Source of the DNA: Thecaphora thlaspeos
Taxonomy: Eukaryota > Basidiomycota > Ustilaginomycetes > Urocystidales > Glomosporiaceae
Direction of reading: 5' to 3'
Assembly: GCA_900291925.1 (NCBI GenBank)
Contig: UWYS01000001.1
Location: 310,001 to 374,000 of the forward strand
Length of the DNA: 64,000 nt
Within the stretch, counting starts at the first letter, position 1. Each line of letters starts with the position of its first letter. Below, piece by piece: positions 30,001 through 42,971 of this stretch. The notes below the pieces were generated by a model. That model was given only the letters and a program-made list of their open reading frames with translations. It did no database searches and was not told the DNA's origin. Position numbers and translations under genes: made by a program.

Positions 30001-32976
30001 CCCGAGCTCGACATGGCGAAGCGCTCCGATCTCGACGGCTACTACGACCCAGACGCCTGCCAGACGTCCACGACGCGGAAGAAGATCAGCGAAGAGAAGC
30101 TCGAGATGGGCCAGAAGGGCTCCAAGGGCGTCGTTACCGCCAAGGGCTGGTGGACCGGCGTCGAGGCGGGCGGCAGCGTCGACTTTTCTCACTACACGAC
30201 GCTGCCTAGCGACGCGCTGTCGATCTCGCGCGGCCGACACGTCGAGGTCACGTACGCCATCAAGGTCTCGGTCGGCAGCAGCCTGTCCTCGGACGTTTTG
30301 GTGGAGCTGCCGCTGCGTGTGGTCAATTTTGTCTCGCTCGACCCGCCGCCGCTGCGTGGCAAGTCGTTGAGCGCAACTTCGCCTGTCGGGCTCAAGGCGG
30401 GAGCCGATCGCATCAAGAGCTGGACCCAGCTCGGTGGCGGCGGAAGCGGTGTAGGCGGCGTCCACGCCGGCGCCGACCCGATGATCGCCAAGGTCAAGTC
30501 CATCGAGGCCCTGCGCAGCCCCAGCAAGGCCGAACTCTCTCTCCACCACGGGGATCGAAGCTCGCTTGCCACGGCGCAGCAGCAGCGCCGCACTGCCGAC
30601 GAGAGCGAGCTGGAGCGCAGCAAGCGCCTTCAGCACCAAAAGTCGCTCGACTTTATCAACCACGCTATCCGCAGCGCGACCGCTCGCCGCGGAGCCACCT
30701 CGAGCACAGAGAGCAGCCCGCTGGGCCTCGGCATCGCCATCGCGGACGAGCCGGCCGCCGTTGATGCCTCGTCGGGATCGCAGCGTCGCCATGCGGGTTC
30801 CGAGGCTCCGGCGGCGATGCAACTTCCGATGTCGCACGACCCGGCCGCCGTCTCGTCGGGAACGGCCTCAAGCATCGGTCCGATCCACCCGAGCTGCCTG
30901 CCGTATAACCGCGAGAGCCTGGCCTCGATTCAGGCCTACAGGATCGTGCCCAAGCTTCGTGTCACCAACGCAGTCTCAGCCGATGAGGCGGGAGACGACT
31001 TTGGCGACGACGACTACTCTGACCCGGACAGGACTCTGGGCCTCAACGATGAGTCGGTTGACGAAGTTGACCTCGTGATCGGCTCGACCAAGACGAATCG
31101 GGAGAATTCGCCGAACTTCCGCGATGTCCAGTATAGCCGTGCCAATGATCCCGAACTCTCGTTTGACGAGTCGGCCATCTTCGACGACGACAGCGACGAG
31201 GATGAGGAGGAGGCGGAGGAGGAGGAGAGGCATGCTGCTCTGATGAGGGAGCAGGACGGAGACGCCTTCGAGGTCGACGAGCAGGACGAGGACGACTGCA
31301 TGGCGATGATCCCCGAGGCGGAAGACGAAGCGGACACCTCGCACACCCAGATGGACAGCTGGCGAGCCGAACGCGAAGAGATCGAGGAGAATTGGGAGAC
31401 CGACAATCAGGAGGACGTCGCCGAAGTGTCGCAGCTGATGCAGGTCATCCCCCAAATCCAACCAGCCACGGCCGAGTACGATATCGAGGAAGAATACAGG
31501 GACGTCGCCTCGCCGTCGCCCGTTGTGGTCCCTAGGGCTCGACATGTCCCTGAGCCACCAATCGTCGAGTCGCGAGCTCACCCACTTCCTGAAGAGCCGA
31601 TCAGCGCCTCGAAACCGTCGGTTCTTCCCGAACCGCCCGAGCGTGCTATCGATGCTCCAGTCGCCAAGCCGGGGAGCAGCATTACCAAGCCCGCCGTCGT
31701 CAATGCTGTACCCTGTGCCGCCAGGAGCCCTTACGGTGGTCGCCCGACACCGCCTACTGCCCACGTCCACCCCGTAAAGACCTCGCCGACGAAGATGGAG
31801 CCTGCATCCAGCACTGCTCCGCTCCGTCTGCGTGCCAGGCCTTCCTCGCCCGCCAAATCGACCACTCCCGCGTCGCCACAGAAGTCCACGCTCAAGACCA
31901 AGTCGAGCTTCACCTTTGCGACGGGCCAGAACCCCCTCAAGACGTCCAAGGAGACGCCAAAGCTCAACGGTATCCCCTCGACGTCATCGGCGACCGCCGC
32001 ATCGTCAACGTCTCCGGTCCTCCGGGCGAAGGTGTCGCAGGATCAGATCGCCAAGCCGTCGATCCTCCCTGTTCGGACGTCCGAGGAGCGGCCCGGCGCG
32101 TCAACTCCAAAGGTTGAGGCGGCCAAGGCGGAGAACGTGCCACGCAAGAGAGGCGGGACTTCGACGCGCAAGCGCTCGAAACCCGGCACGGCAAGCAAGC
32201 GCGGGAAAGAGGGAGGCGCGACGTCGGGTAGCGACACGCCTTCCGACACGACCGCATCGTCGCCCGCCACGAGCGCCGGTGCAGAGACGCCCGAGAGCAT
32301 CTGCGGCGACCTGCCCCGCTTCGCACCTACGGGCAACAGCGCCAGGGCCGGCTTGAGCGTGGTCAACCGCGACCGTGACGACATGGACTCGGTGGCAGAC
32401 AAGGTGGAGCCATCGCCTCAAAGCGATCGCCTCTCTATACTGCCACGCTCGATCTCTTCGCGCGGTGAGATGCTCGGCCGACCGGACAAGGTCGACGGTA
32501 TGCAGATGAAGCACTTCGCCAGCACGACCGACATTTTCGACGGCGGCTCCATCAGGCGTTCGGGAAGCACGCACAACCTGCGTGACAGCTCGATTGTCGT
32601 ACCTTCTGTGCGGAACAAGATCGCCATGTTGGAGATTCGAAACCAAGCCCTCAAGGACTTCACCGCCGGCAACGGATCTGGTGATGCCGTCAACCGAACG
32701 CCGACCAACCGAGGAGGTGCGGTGATGCTGAGCGGGACTAGCACGCCGACAAATAGCGGGACGCCAGGACGCGTGGCGCAGTTGGCGGCGTCGGCGGAGA
32801 AGGCGAGACAGATGAGCCTCTCGGCCACCTCGCTGCTGCGCCTGACGAGGAAGGAGAGCAGCGCCTCTGTCGCCTCCTCTTCTGACGCCTCGTCCATTGC
32901 CCAGCCCGACTACCTCAGGAGATCGACGTCGATCGTTAGCTTCAAAGCGCCCATGCTGCGTAGCGTCCAGCAATAG
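27005..32976 (+). CDS. Large alpha-arrestin-like protein (ART/LDB19 type)
   Basis: Two exons, 27005-29246 and 29387-32976, phase 1, give about 1943 residues. Residues 1-690 are Ser/Arg/Pro-rich and probably disordered. An arrestin-like beta-sandwich starts near residue 698 (RVEVDLVLESDLVVEGGTM, KGRMQIKLRKGV, KIRVVGFEELL) and continues through HSIPFSLDLPI, GSYRGKNAVVRYIVIGSVKL, VHLTASLHRTTWVAGQRVYVNVAVQNDTNKKI and VTYAIKVSV to about 1060. An acidic tract (DDDSDEDEEEAEEEE) lies near residue 1345, followed by a long Ser/Thr/Pro/Lys-rich tail. Alpha-arrestins recruit Rsp5-type ubiquitin ligases to plasma-membrane transporters. LPCY near residue 800 is the only PY-like motif I found. Yeast Ldb19/Art1 has 818 residues, so this is more than twice as long. 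The subfamily is inferred. Confidence 0.78.
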
Positions 32977-35900
32977 TCACAGTAGCGACGACAGTGGCGG
33001 CGTCGTTGTGTGTTCCTGGCCTCACTCTTTCAAACCTCCTCGCATCACAGCTACCTTTACATGGACGATTTCTCGCCATCCAGGTCCCTCGATAGGTTCA
33101 CAGCATCTTCCAAGTCTCGTGTACATTTCGCTTTCGCCGCAGCAGTGCGCGCAGGCCCCTCAGCAGGCGCACCTGTCTCGCCGGTTCGAATCGTCCAATC
33201 TTCCCAACTGTCGGTCCCCCTGTTCGGACCGTCCTCCACACTCTCTACAGCCTCGTTCCGCCCACACCAAGTCGCTCTTTACCGTTCTCTGTCTCGATAC
33301 ATAGCATCTCCTCGGTCTCGCTTCGAATCCTATGTTGAGAGCTTTCGATCGTCTGTGGGGATGACATCGGCCGAGGAGAGGGAGTCCGGCGTTGAAAAGA
33401 CCAAGCGCTTCGTCGGAGTAGGGCGCAAGGCACGTCTCTCGGCCGCGGAATCGGAAAGACGCAAAGATCGTGCACCATCGGCGGCGACCTGGCTACAACA
33501 GCAAGCTCTAGCTGGCGGGATCGACCACCAGCTTCGGCGTCTTGCCTCTTCGCCACTTGCCTCGCCGGCGCTGCCTTCGTCCGTCGGGTCGTCCTGAAGG
33601 GGTTGAAGAAGAAAAAAGGTTCCAAGTACCATCTCTCCTTCCTGGCCCGCTGGGTTGGTTGGTTGCCAAGCGACGCGGCAAAGCAGGCGAGGCGAGGGCA
33701 AGCGAAGCGTCGAATCGGTCGATCGACGTGCCACCATCGAGACACGCCTCGTTCGTAAGGCGAGCCTAGCCTCTGGAACGCTGGCAACCTTTCACCGACG
33801 GGTGACCTCTTTCCCAGAGGCTGTGAAGACAAAAAGCATCGTACGGCGGCTTGGTGAGCAGCTACAGTACTTAAGCACATCCAGCACGACACAGGGTGCC
33901 CTCGGATTCAATCGACAATCGCATCGCCGCTGGAAAGGACAGAGATCCTGTACTTCAATACTGACGACTGTACTCATACCGCGTGTTGGACCAGACCTTG
34001 CTTGCCGCAACGACGGACGGGCCGCCAATGAGATCGTCTTGAGCGCTCCACGAGGTCCTGCGATGGCGGACTTCGAAAGCGTCATCTTGCCGCGCCGGTC
34101 GCTTCGGTGACCAGAGGTCTCCACAGTCCAGCGCCACGCAAGGACGACCGTAGGTTGGGCTCCAAAGGAACGCCGGCCTGACCGAAGCTGCGGCACAGCT
34201 CAGATGAAATCCTGGCCTGCGTGTGAGGGTCTTGGCTGACGTCCACGAGGTCTACACCGCCCAACAAGACAGTCAATTGCTGTTAGACTGTACACCGTCT
34301 GGGCCCCTTCTGCGGTCCTAGCTCCGCTGTCTGGCAGCCTCGCTGCGCCCATTGTCACGCCGAGGCGATCGTGGTGGTGCAGCCCGTCGGACGAGGTCGG
34401 CTCGACTATCGAGGCTGGCCGCGCGAGGTACGTACACCTGTGTCCAGAAGCCGAGCAGCAGCCACACGCGGTTGTTGTCGTCGGATCCGAGTGATCCGAG
34501 TGATCCGACTGCTGCTGTCCTCTATGAGCGAATCAAATCGGAGCGAGCGCTGAAGCTGCGTGAGACGGCCGGTACAGCGCGAGATTGCCTTGATCAGAGT
34601 GATGAGGGCACACGACGGCCTGGGCCGAAGCCAGCACAGCCTCAGCCTCAGCCTCGAAGAAGGCACTCGCGGACCCGTGAGCTAGACTCTAACCTAAGGA
34701 GCCACCCACCAGCTTGCTCGACCCTTTGCCTCGCAAACGCTACGTAAGGCGGCGTCGACCGGCTTCAAGCCACGGAGACGAGCAGTTGACCTAGGTGAGG
34801 TGCACTTTGCCCACCAGCGGGGCGTCGCCTCCAATACGACGGATCGATCGGTCCCTGTGGTTTGTATGTAGCTGATGTGCTCGCGTGCTTGTGATCAAGA
34901 CCCTGCGTGATGGCGGTGACGAGGCGGAGGCGGGCCGCGCGGCGGCTGAGGGGTGCCTCGACGAGGCCAGACACGGAGCTGGAACCGGAGCCGTCGGCGC
35001 TTCCGTGCGGTCCGCTGACAGTGGAAGGTCGACGGCGCAAAGCAGAGAGCAGGCGAGCGCGCTTGTGCCCCGTCGGAAGCCTCCGTCCCCTTTTTGGGTG
35101 TCACATCCACCATCCCCCATCCCCCATTCCATCCTCGTCATCGCCGTACTCATCCTCATCACCCGCCGGCCACTCGCAAGCATCGCACATCGTCAAGCTC
35201 GAATCTACGCCTCCACAGCACCTACCGCAAGCACCGTCTACTTCTTCCACTGCCCTCGACCGCACGCCGAGCCGACGGCCCAACCTCGAAGCCTTTCACT
35301 TCGCTCGACAGCACGTCAAGGGTCCAGCACATCTCTCTCGAGACCCGCTTGCGAACTCCATACGCTCTCGACTTTCCCACCCATCATCCGGCCACGCTAT
35401 CCTCTCTCACACTACGCCATCGTCGTTCGGCCTCCGGTTAGGCCAGACCACCAAGCTCAGCTCAGCTCCTGCAGGACGCCGCCGCAGATCGTTCTCGTCA
35501 AGGGCCCTCAGCCTGCTACTCTCGGCTACTCAATCGCCAGTCCGACTACCGCCCTCATCGGCTTCTCCTTGACGAAGACGGCCTCGCCAGCTGCATATTC
35601 GTTAGCCTCGACAGAGCAGCGACGTCGAGCTTGTCCTCGATCGACATCTTCGGCACCACCGTCCAACAAAGCTCCACGCCCGAAGACGACTGCGATCGCC
35701 ATAACGTTTCAGCGCCATTGCGAACCTCGCACAACGATCTGACATCTCTCCCCCTCCCCGCATCTCACCGTCTGTGACGATGGAATCAGCCTAGAGCCTC
35801 TCAGATAAGGAATCGTCCTACTCATCTCTTCGTTCCTATAAGGCCATCCGCCCCTCGCCAGTCCCTCTACATCGCTGTCACCACTACCGTCCTTCTTCCT

Positions 35901-36455
35901 CGTCGCCGAGCTTGCTGCACACACCAGGCCTGGGCTGTGAGTCTCCTTTGGCGCTGGTGCAGTAATCGCAGCAGGTGGAGAAAGGCGCCTGACCGCTTGG
36001 TACTTTCCCGCATCTAGCACTTCTGTCGACCGGGCGCTGCTCTCGCCCCCGTTCTCTCATCTATAACCATCGACTCGTCTGCGTGTGAGGCCTCGGTTTC
36101 GCGCAGACCATCGACCGCCAAGACGGAGAGCTCTCACCAGCCTTCTTCCGCGGCCACGGCGGGTAGCCGGCCTGGCTCGAGCGCAGGTACACCTGTCCCC
36201 CTCTACCACCAGCATCAAGGCCCCGATCCGCGACAAGCGCAGCGCACACCGTCTGGAAACGAGCTCGCCCTAGCCGGGCTTTCACAGATCGACGCCTCCA
36301 CGCGGGCTGCTGAGCCGAGGCCCATCGCTCGCTGTCCCTCGCAGGGCGCGGTTCGGCGCAACACCGCTCGACGATCAACGAACCCGGACCACCTCGCTGC
36401 GAGATCGTACTCGTCCTTCGTCTTTCCCCCGACGGCGCCGATACCTTGCTACACG
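32977..36455. other. 3.5 kb region without a supported gene, upstream of the polyglutamine gene
   Basis: The longest non-genic stretch in the window. Open frames at 33010-33597, 34352-34747 and 34885-35742 are low-complexity Arg/Ser/Pro/Ala sequence with overlapping open alternatives, no domain motifs and no convincing splice partners. GATCCGAGT occurs in three tandem copies near 34486-34510. A long promoter or 5' leader for the downstream gene, or non-coding transcripts, are the simplest explanations. Confidence 0.5.
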
Positions 36456-39400
36456 TTGGACCAGACCAGCTGCTATACCGTTGGTGACCAGAGCAGCTCG
36501 AGCAGACAGCAGCAGAGCGTTCCAAGGTCTCCGGTCGCCTTCCACGCACATGCCCGTGCGATGAGTCGACCAACGGAAGGAGATCATCTCCTCTCTCTGC
36601 AGTCACCCTACAACCTTAGCCTGCACCTTTCACCGCAACAGCAGCAACAGCAGCAACAGCTTCCACAACAGCAACTACAGCAGCAGCAGCTACAGCATCA
36701 GCAGCAGTTTCAACACCAGCAACAGATGCATCACCTGCACCTCCAGCAACAGCAGCAACAGATGCAGCAACAGCAGCAGCACCAGCAAAACCTTCAGGTC
36801 CCCCCCGCTCAGCAGCAGCAACAGCAGCTCACACCGCAGCAGCAACAGTCGCAGCCGGAAGAACAGCCGCAGCCGAATCAGCAGCCGCCGCAAGCGCAGC
36901 ATCCGAACTACCAGGCGACGCCCATGACCACCCTCCCCGCGGTTCCCCCGGCGATGCAGGCGGGGCAGGGGTCTCTCTCCCATCAGAGGTCGACCTCCCT
37001 TGGCCTCAATTTCCATCAGCTCTCCACCTCCCACCTCAACCATCAATCGTCGATGCCCATCACCGCCGATCAGGTCCAGACGTTTGACTGGCCTCCAGGT
37101 CTGAGTGCTGTGGCCCAGCAGCAGATCGGCGCCGGGACACCGAGTCAGGCGATGGGCGCCCTTTTGCCCGCTTCCCTGCCGCAGCCTGCACAGGTCGCGG
37201 CGATGACGGGCTCGTCGGGCCACCCGCACACGGCCGTGCTGAGCTCGGTCCCCGAGATGACGATGGTCTCGGCGCCGCAAAGAAACGCTGCCGTGGCGAT
37301 CCCGAGCGCACCGTCTTCCCTTGGTCCGGCGAACGTGGCTCTGCCGCCACGGGATGTCGCAAACGGCGTACTGGGGAGCGAACGCGAACTGAGCTCGCCG
37401 GCTGCGGGTAGCGTGGCTACGATTGGTCAGATTGGGCACTTGCTCGACAGCGTCGTCACGCTCGCAAACAACGCCCGTGACATGTTCAAGCAGGGCGAAC
37501 ACGGCGTCAGCAGCAATTGCCTCGGTGACCTGCAACGATCTCTGACGCGAATTGGCGAGCTCGGCACCCAGAGCCTCGCTACGGTCCAGGCCGACCGTGC
37601 GGCGGCCGTCCAGCACCCGCACCCAGAGCAGGTACATCCACCGCCCCCGCAGAATTTTGGCCAGCGGCAGAGCCCCGTCGCGGACCTGTCGCAGGGCCTG
37701 GGCACTCCTTTCCGCGGCCCGGCACACGGCACCGCGGATGCACCGAACGTTGCGCTGCCGAGCTCGGCGGGCAAAAAGAGGCCCATGCAGGTGGACGAGA
37801 TCGAGGGGCCGCTGGTCAAGTCTTTGCGCTCCGAGACGAGCACCCCGATCCATCCTCCCTCGGCACCCCCCTCTGCGCCCCCGAGCATGGGCCCGCACTC
37901 CCTTGGAATAGTCGCGCCAGAGCCTTCGCACAGCGCGCCGCCAATCCAGCATGCGCAACCGTTACCGCAGCTGCACCAAACGCACGCCGTAAACGGCGCC
38001 TCGACGGCGAGCCTGCAGCGCGTGCAGGCGGCCGAAACGTCGCACCACTCGTCGCCAACGACGCCCCATACGCCGTTCGAGTTTCCGATCGCACAGTCGT
38101 CGTCGATCTCCCAGGCTATGACGAGCCACGCCATTCCCGTCACCTCTCACAATCAGCAGCAGGGCCACCTGCGCCACTCGTCGCTGCAGGATGCCATGCC
38201 GTTAGCCGCGCTACCAATGGGCGGGGAGGGGCCGAGCGCCTCGGACCGTCAACGCATTCCGCGGAGCGCCCTGCAGATGTCAACGATGCACGACGGCATC
38301 AATTCGGGCATCCATTCGGCCCTCGACTCTAGCGCGACCACGCCAGATGACGGCTCGCAGAGCAACGACGAGAGCTTCGACGATCTCGAAGACCAAGGGC
38401 CGAAGCGGCACCTGTCCAAACATCGACGCCATCGCAGCAGCGGTCCCTTTTCGAGCGGCGCCTCGTTCGACTTTTCGCACGTGGAAGACGGCCAGGACAG
38501 TGTCGCCGCCGCCGCCGAACGGGCGGCCGGAGGCGCTACGCTATCTCCCGAGCTCCGCAGCTCGCTCGACCGCACCTTCCACGAGTTCCTCACGGCCGTC
38601 TGCTCAAACCTCGAGGCCACCGACGACCGTGGCGAGCTGCTCCACCAGACGCTGATGCCCAAGAAGATGGCACGGCTGGACGAGTCGCCCGACTTTCGAC
38701 CGTTCAAATTCCGCATCCAGGCGTTCACCAACGCCTTCCAGGCCGAGGTCTACCGCAACGGGATCAGCGAGGCCGACTGCTCGATTAAAAAGATCAAGCA
38801 ATTTCTGTGGACGCAGCCCAACATCTCGCGCTTCAACGAGGACGGCAAGAAGGCCAAGTCGAAGGGCAACCACATTTGGATCGTCGAGGCCAAGAAGCTC
38901 TCGGAGGGCGGCTGGGAGTTCCGCGAGTTTTCGCGAAAGATTGCCGGCGCGCCCGAGAAGATCGCCTACGTCGGCCTGCGGTGGGTCTGGCCGCTGCGGG
39001 TCTGGGATCCGCAGGCGTCGTCGTCGAGCATCAAGGCCGTCTTTTCGGCCAACAGCCTGCCCTCGTGGATTCACTGGGAAGAGGGTCAGAAGACGCTCTC
39101 GGGGATCCCTGATGCCAGTGCTGAGAGCGGCGAGATCAGCATCACCGCCCACTATGTCCACGCCGGCCAGCTGCACCAGCTCCAGCACTCGTTCTACCTC
39201 CAGGTTGCCTCGCTCTCCTCTAGCGATCCCGGCCTGCCAGATCCTCAGGCGGCAGCTCTGGCGGCTCAGCCGATGGTCGACGACATGAAGCCGGAGCTCC
39301 CCATCGAGCTTCAAGGTCAGTCTGGGGCGCCTGGGTCGTCGACGGGCGAGTTTCAGGCGAACTCGCTGCTGGCGGGGCAAGGCACGCAGATGCAGGCGAA

Positions 39401-40193
39401 TCAATCGCTGCGCGCACCGCCGCCCAACCCGTATCCCGCCGAGTCGATCAAGTACGAAGTCGTGGATCCGTCCAGGGTCCCTGAGGTGCTCGACGCCATC
39501 TCCTTCCCCTTTACGCCTCCGGTTCATCAGGACGCGCGACAGCAGTACATGAGCCTGGACGCAGCGGTGATGACGCCGCAGCAGTCCGACGCGAGCCAGC
39601 AGCTTAACCTACACCAGCAGCATCAGCAGCAACAGCAGCAACAGCATCAGCATCAGCAGCAGTACCAGCAGGTCCCCCAGGCCAACAGCGTACCGCACGG
39701 CACTCCGGTCGCGCTGGGACCGGCGGACGGGATGTTCCAGCTTGCGAGCGCTCCGCCGACAATGAGCGGCGAAGACATGCACGCCCACCAGATTCGCTCA
39801 ATGATCGAGCGACGCCAGCAGGACCAGGCGGCTTCGTTCCTACTTTCGATGCCCAGCCACAAGAGCACGCAACCTCCGCTGGGTCAGTCGACGCCGATTT
39901 CTTCGATGCCTGCCGACATGGCCGCCCAGCTCCCTGCGCTCTCGTCGATAGAGCAGATGCAGCCAAGCATGGCCGCGATCGCGCCGAGCATGGCCGCAAA
40001 TCACGCGGTCCTCTCGCCCGCCGTCTCGGCCAACTTTAACTCGGTGAATCAGGATACGCCGCGCATGTCGACCTACAACGAAGCTGCAAGCACGCCGATG
40101 CCCCAGCCGGCGCAGGCGCAGCAACAGCCGCCAACGCCGACGCAGCAGCAGCAGCAGCAGCAACATCAACCGCAGCAGCAGCAACCGCAGTAG
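36456..40193 (+). CDS. Polyglutamine protein with conserved core and Ig/cadherin-like segment; putative regulator
   Basis: A single exon of 1245 residues; the in-frame ATG at 36561 (MSRPTEGDHLL) is an equally good start. Residues about 50-165 are Gln-rich (coding CAG/CAA mixed, so selected as protein), and a second Gln tract lies near 1050-1075, with a third at the C-terminus. An ordered core spans about 690-930: LRSSLDRTFHEFLTAVCSN, FRPFKFRIQAFTNAFQAEVY, SIKKIKQFLWTQPNISRFNEDGKK, HIWIVEAKKL, GGWEFREFSRKIAGAP, LRWVWPLRVWDPQ, and then LPSWIHWEEGQKTLSGIP, which resembles the putative-Ig/cadherin-like (CADG) consensus. I do not recognise a named family. PKRHLSKHRRHR near 650 could be a nuclear localisation signal. 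Gln-rich activation-like tracts suggest a transcriptional role (inference). Confidence 0.85.
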   Translation: MDQTSCYTVGDQSSSSRQQQSVPRSPVAFHAHARAMSRPTEGDHLLSLQSPYNLSLHLSPQQQQQQQQLPQQQLQQQQLQHQQQFQHQQQMHHLHLQQQQQQMQQQQQHQQNLQVPPAQQQQQQLTPQQQQSQPEEQPQPNQQPPQAQHPNYQATPMTTLPAVPPAMQAGQGSLSHQRSTSLGLNFHQLSTSHLNHQSSMPITADQVQTFDWPPGLSAVAQQQIGAGTPSQAMGALLPASLPQPAQVAAMTGSSGHPHTAVLSSVPEMTMVSAPQRNAAVAIPSAPSSLGPANVALPPRDVANGVLGSERELSSPAAGSVATIGQIGHLLDSVVTLANNARDMFKQGEHGVSSNCLGDLQRSLTRIGELGTQSLATVQADRAAAVQHPHPEQVHPPPPQNFGQRQSPVADLSQGLGTPFRGPAHGTADAPNVALPSSAGKKRPMQVDEIEGPLVKSLRSETSTPIHPPSAPPSAPPSMGPHSLGIVAPEPSHSAPPIQHAQPLPQLHQTHAVNGASTASLQRVQAAETSHHSSPTTPHTPFEFPIAQSSSISQAMTSHAIPVTSHNQQQGHLRHSSLQDAMPLAALPMGGEGPSASDRQRIPRSALQMSTMHDGINSGIHSALDSSATTPDDGSQSNDESFDDLEDQGPKRHLSKHRRHRSSGPFSSGASFDFSHVEDGQDSVAAAAERAAGGATLSPELRSSLDRTFHEFLTAVCSNLEATDDRGELLHQTLMPKKMARLDESPDFRPFKFRIQAFTNAFQAEVYRNGISEADCSIKKIKQFLWTQPNISRFNEDGKKAKSKGNHIWIVEAKKLSEGGWEFREFSRKIAGAPEKIAYVGLRWVWPLRVWDPQASSSSIKAVFSANSLPSWIHWEEGQKTLSGIPDASAESGEISITAHYVHAGQLHQLQHSFYLQVASLSSSDPGLPDPQAAALAAQPMVDDMKPELPIELQGQSGAPGSSTGEFQANSLLAGQGTQMQANQSLRAPPPNPYPAESIKYEVVDPSRVPEVLDAISFPFTPPVHQDARQQYMSLDAAVMTPQQSDASQQLNLHQQHQQQQQQQHQHQQQYQQVPQANSVPHGTPVALGPADGMFQLASAPPTMSGEDMHAHQIRSMIERRQQDQAASFLLSMPSHKSTQPPLGQSTPISSMPADMAAQLPALSSIEQMQPSMAAIAPSMAANHAVLSPAVSANFNSVNQDTPRMSTYNEAASTPMPQPAQAQQQPPTPTQQQQQQQHQPQQQQPQ

Positions 40194-41376
40194 CCCTGCT
40201 TCGACTTGCCCCGATACCGGTCGCCGACGCGAGCAAAGTTACCTCGTATGGAGGACTGGCGCGCAATGAGATTCATCAAGGCCCCGGCCGTCGATCCTTG
40301 CCTTGCTCCCTTTCGAGGTGTCGCCATTTCTGGCTTGGCCCCATTACCGTTTTCCTCTCCTATCGGGCGTCCTGGTGACGCGCACAAGGAGCTCGACGCG
40401 CCCGACTGGTCCCTCCGCTTCGCTGCCAACACGGACGATCTACGCAGACATAGGCACGCAGCGGACGACCTCTCCTGTCTTTCATGGCAGCATGGCCATG
40501 CGACAGCCTCGGCCATCGACTGACTTGCCTCTACCGTCGACCCCCTTTCTCGTTTTTGTCTATACGTCGTCTTCCCCACCATCCTTCCGTTGACCCTGAT
40601 CCGAGCGATGGAAAGAGCTTGCGCTGCTCACATGTATCATCCTACCCCGAACGCTGCCGTCTCTTTTCCCCTCTGCCCCTCTTCCCCTCTCCCACTTCCG
40701 GGCGTTGGGGCTCGTTCTATCCTTGGCCCACCCTGCTACGTCTCTCCCGCTCGCATCTCTTCGGCCTACCCTTCTAAAACCAGGACGAGCCACGACCAGT
40801 CCACTCTTCACACTCGAGTCTGTCTTTCGCGCCTTCGCGAACACATACTCTCTCTTTTCCCTCTCTCTTTTTTGCGTCCCGGTCGTTCTACTCGTCACCC
40901 TAGGTCATGGTATTTCCTCGCCGTCCCTTCTCTCTAAGTTGAGACTTTTTTCCCCAATTGTATCGCTTCACACGTCGTACCGTCGACCATGTAGCCCTTC
41001 TTATCTCGGTCATTTGACCCACGCTGTTTCCCCCTTTTTACCTTTTCCCTGAAATGACATGCGATATTAACCCGAAATGGAGGGAACGCTTGGCTCAGAC
41101 TGAAATTCGCTCGTGCAGCGAGGAATGGAGAAGGGTCGAATGTTTGACGAGTACACGTTCTGACATCGTCACGGACTATCAGGGACGAAGGAATCAAACC
41201 GTCTCGACGCGCTCGAACCAGCTCGTCCGTGTATCGTTTAGTTTCATTACGTCTTGATTTCGTTTGTGGGATGGGTCTATTCGGTCTGCAAATGTTCATG
41301 TTTTACAACGAAATCAACGTGCAAAGCCGCAAAGTAAATGGCGGAGGAGGAGGAGGAGGTGGAAGAGGGGAGGTAT
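40194..41376. other. Convergent spacer polyQ gene / ADK1
   Basis: About 1.2 kb between convergent stop codons, T/C-rich on the plus strand around 40660-41050. Tested for tRNA-like elements around 41170-41230 and rejected. No gene was supported. Confidence 0.5.
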
Positions 41377-42701
<1,325 letters not shown>

Positions 42702-42846
42702 TCAAGCGCCTTCTTCTCAGCCAGGGGCGCATTTGTCCCGTCTTCCGCCGCCCCAGCATCCAGGCCCACCCTCGATCACACGCGCTCCCTCACATCATAC
42801 GGCCGGCTGGCTGAGCTCGATTGCCGCCCAACTTCTCCTACCGCAT

Positions 42847-42874
42847 GCTCTCGCTCTCGCTCTCGCTCTCGCTC
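42847..42874. repeat. CTCTCG hexanucleotide repeat
   Basis: Four full CTCTCG copies and a partial fifth, near the 3' end of CDC27. Confidence 0.9.
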
Positions 42875-42971
42875 TGGGCACCGCCGTCTGTATCATCATC
42901 ATTCATGCAGCGTACAACAGCTACGTTCCGGCCAAAGTGAGAACCCTAGCGACCGAAAACCTGAGTTCCCT

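Noticed and set aside
34885..35742. 285-codon open frame, plus strand
   Set aside because: Ser/Arg/Pro/Ala-rich, overlapped by a 221-codon frame in another phase, no domain motif and no splice partner; typical of GC-rich non-coding DNA.
36640..36830. CAG/CAA repeat as a microsatellite array
   Set aside because: Mixed CAG and CAA codons in frame show it is polyglutamine coding sequence of the gene at 36456, not an independent repeat.
41170..41230. Possible tRNA on the minus strand (GGTTTGATTCC-like block)
   Set aside because: The T stem has a mismatch, no matching 5' acceptor stem or anticodon arm lies at the right distance.
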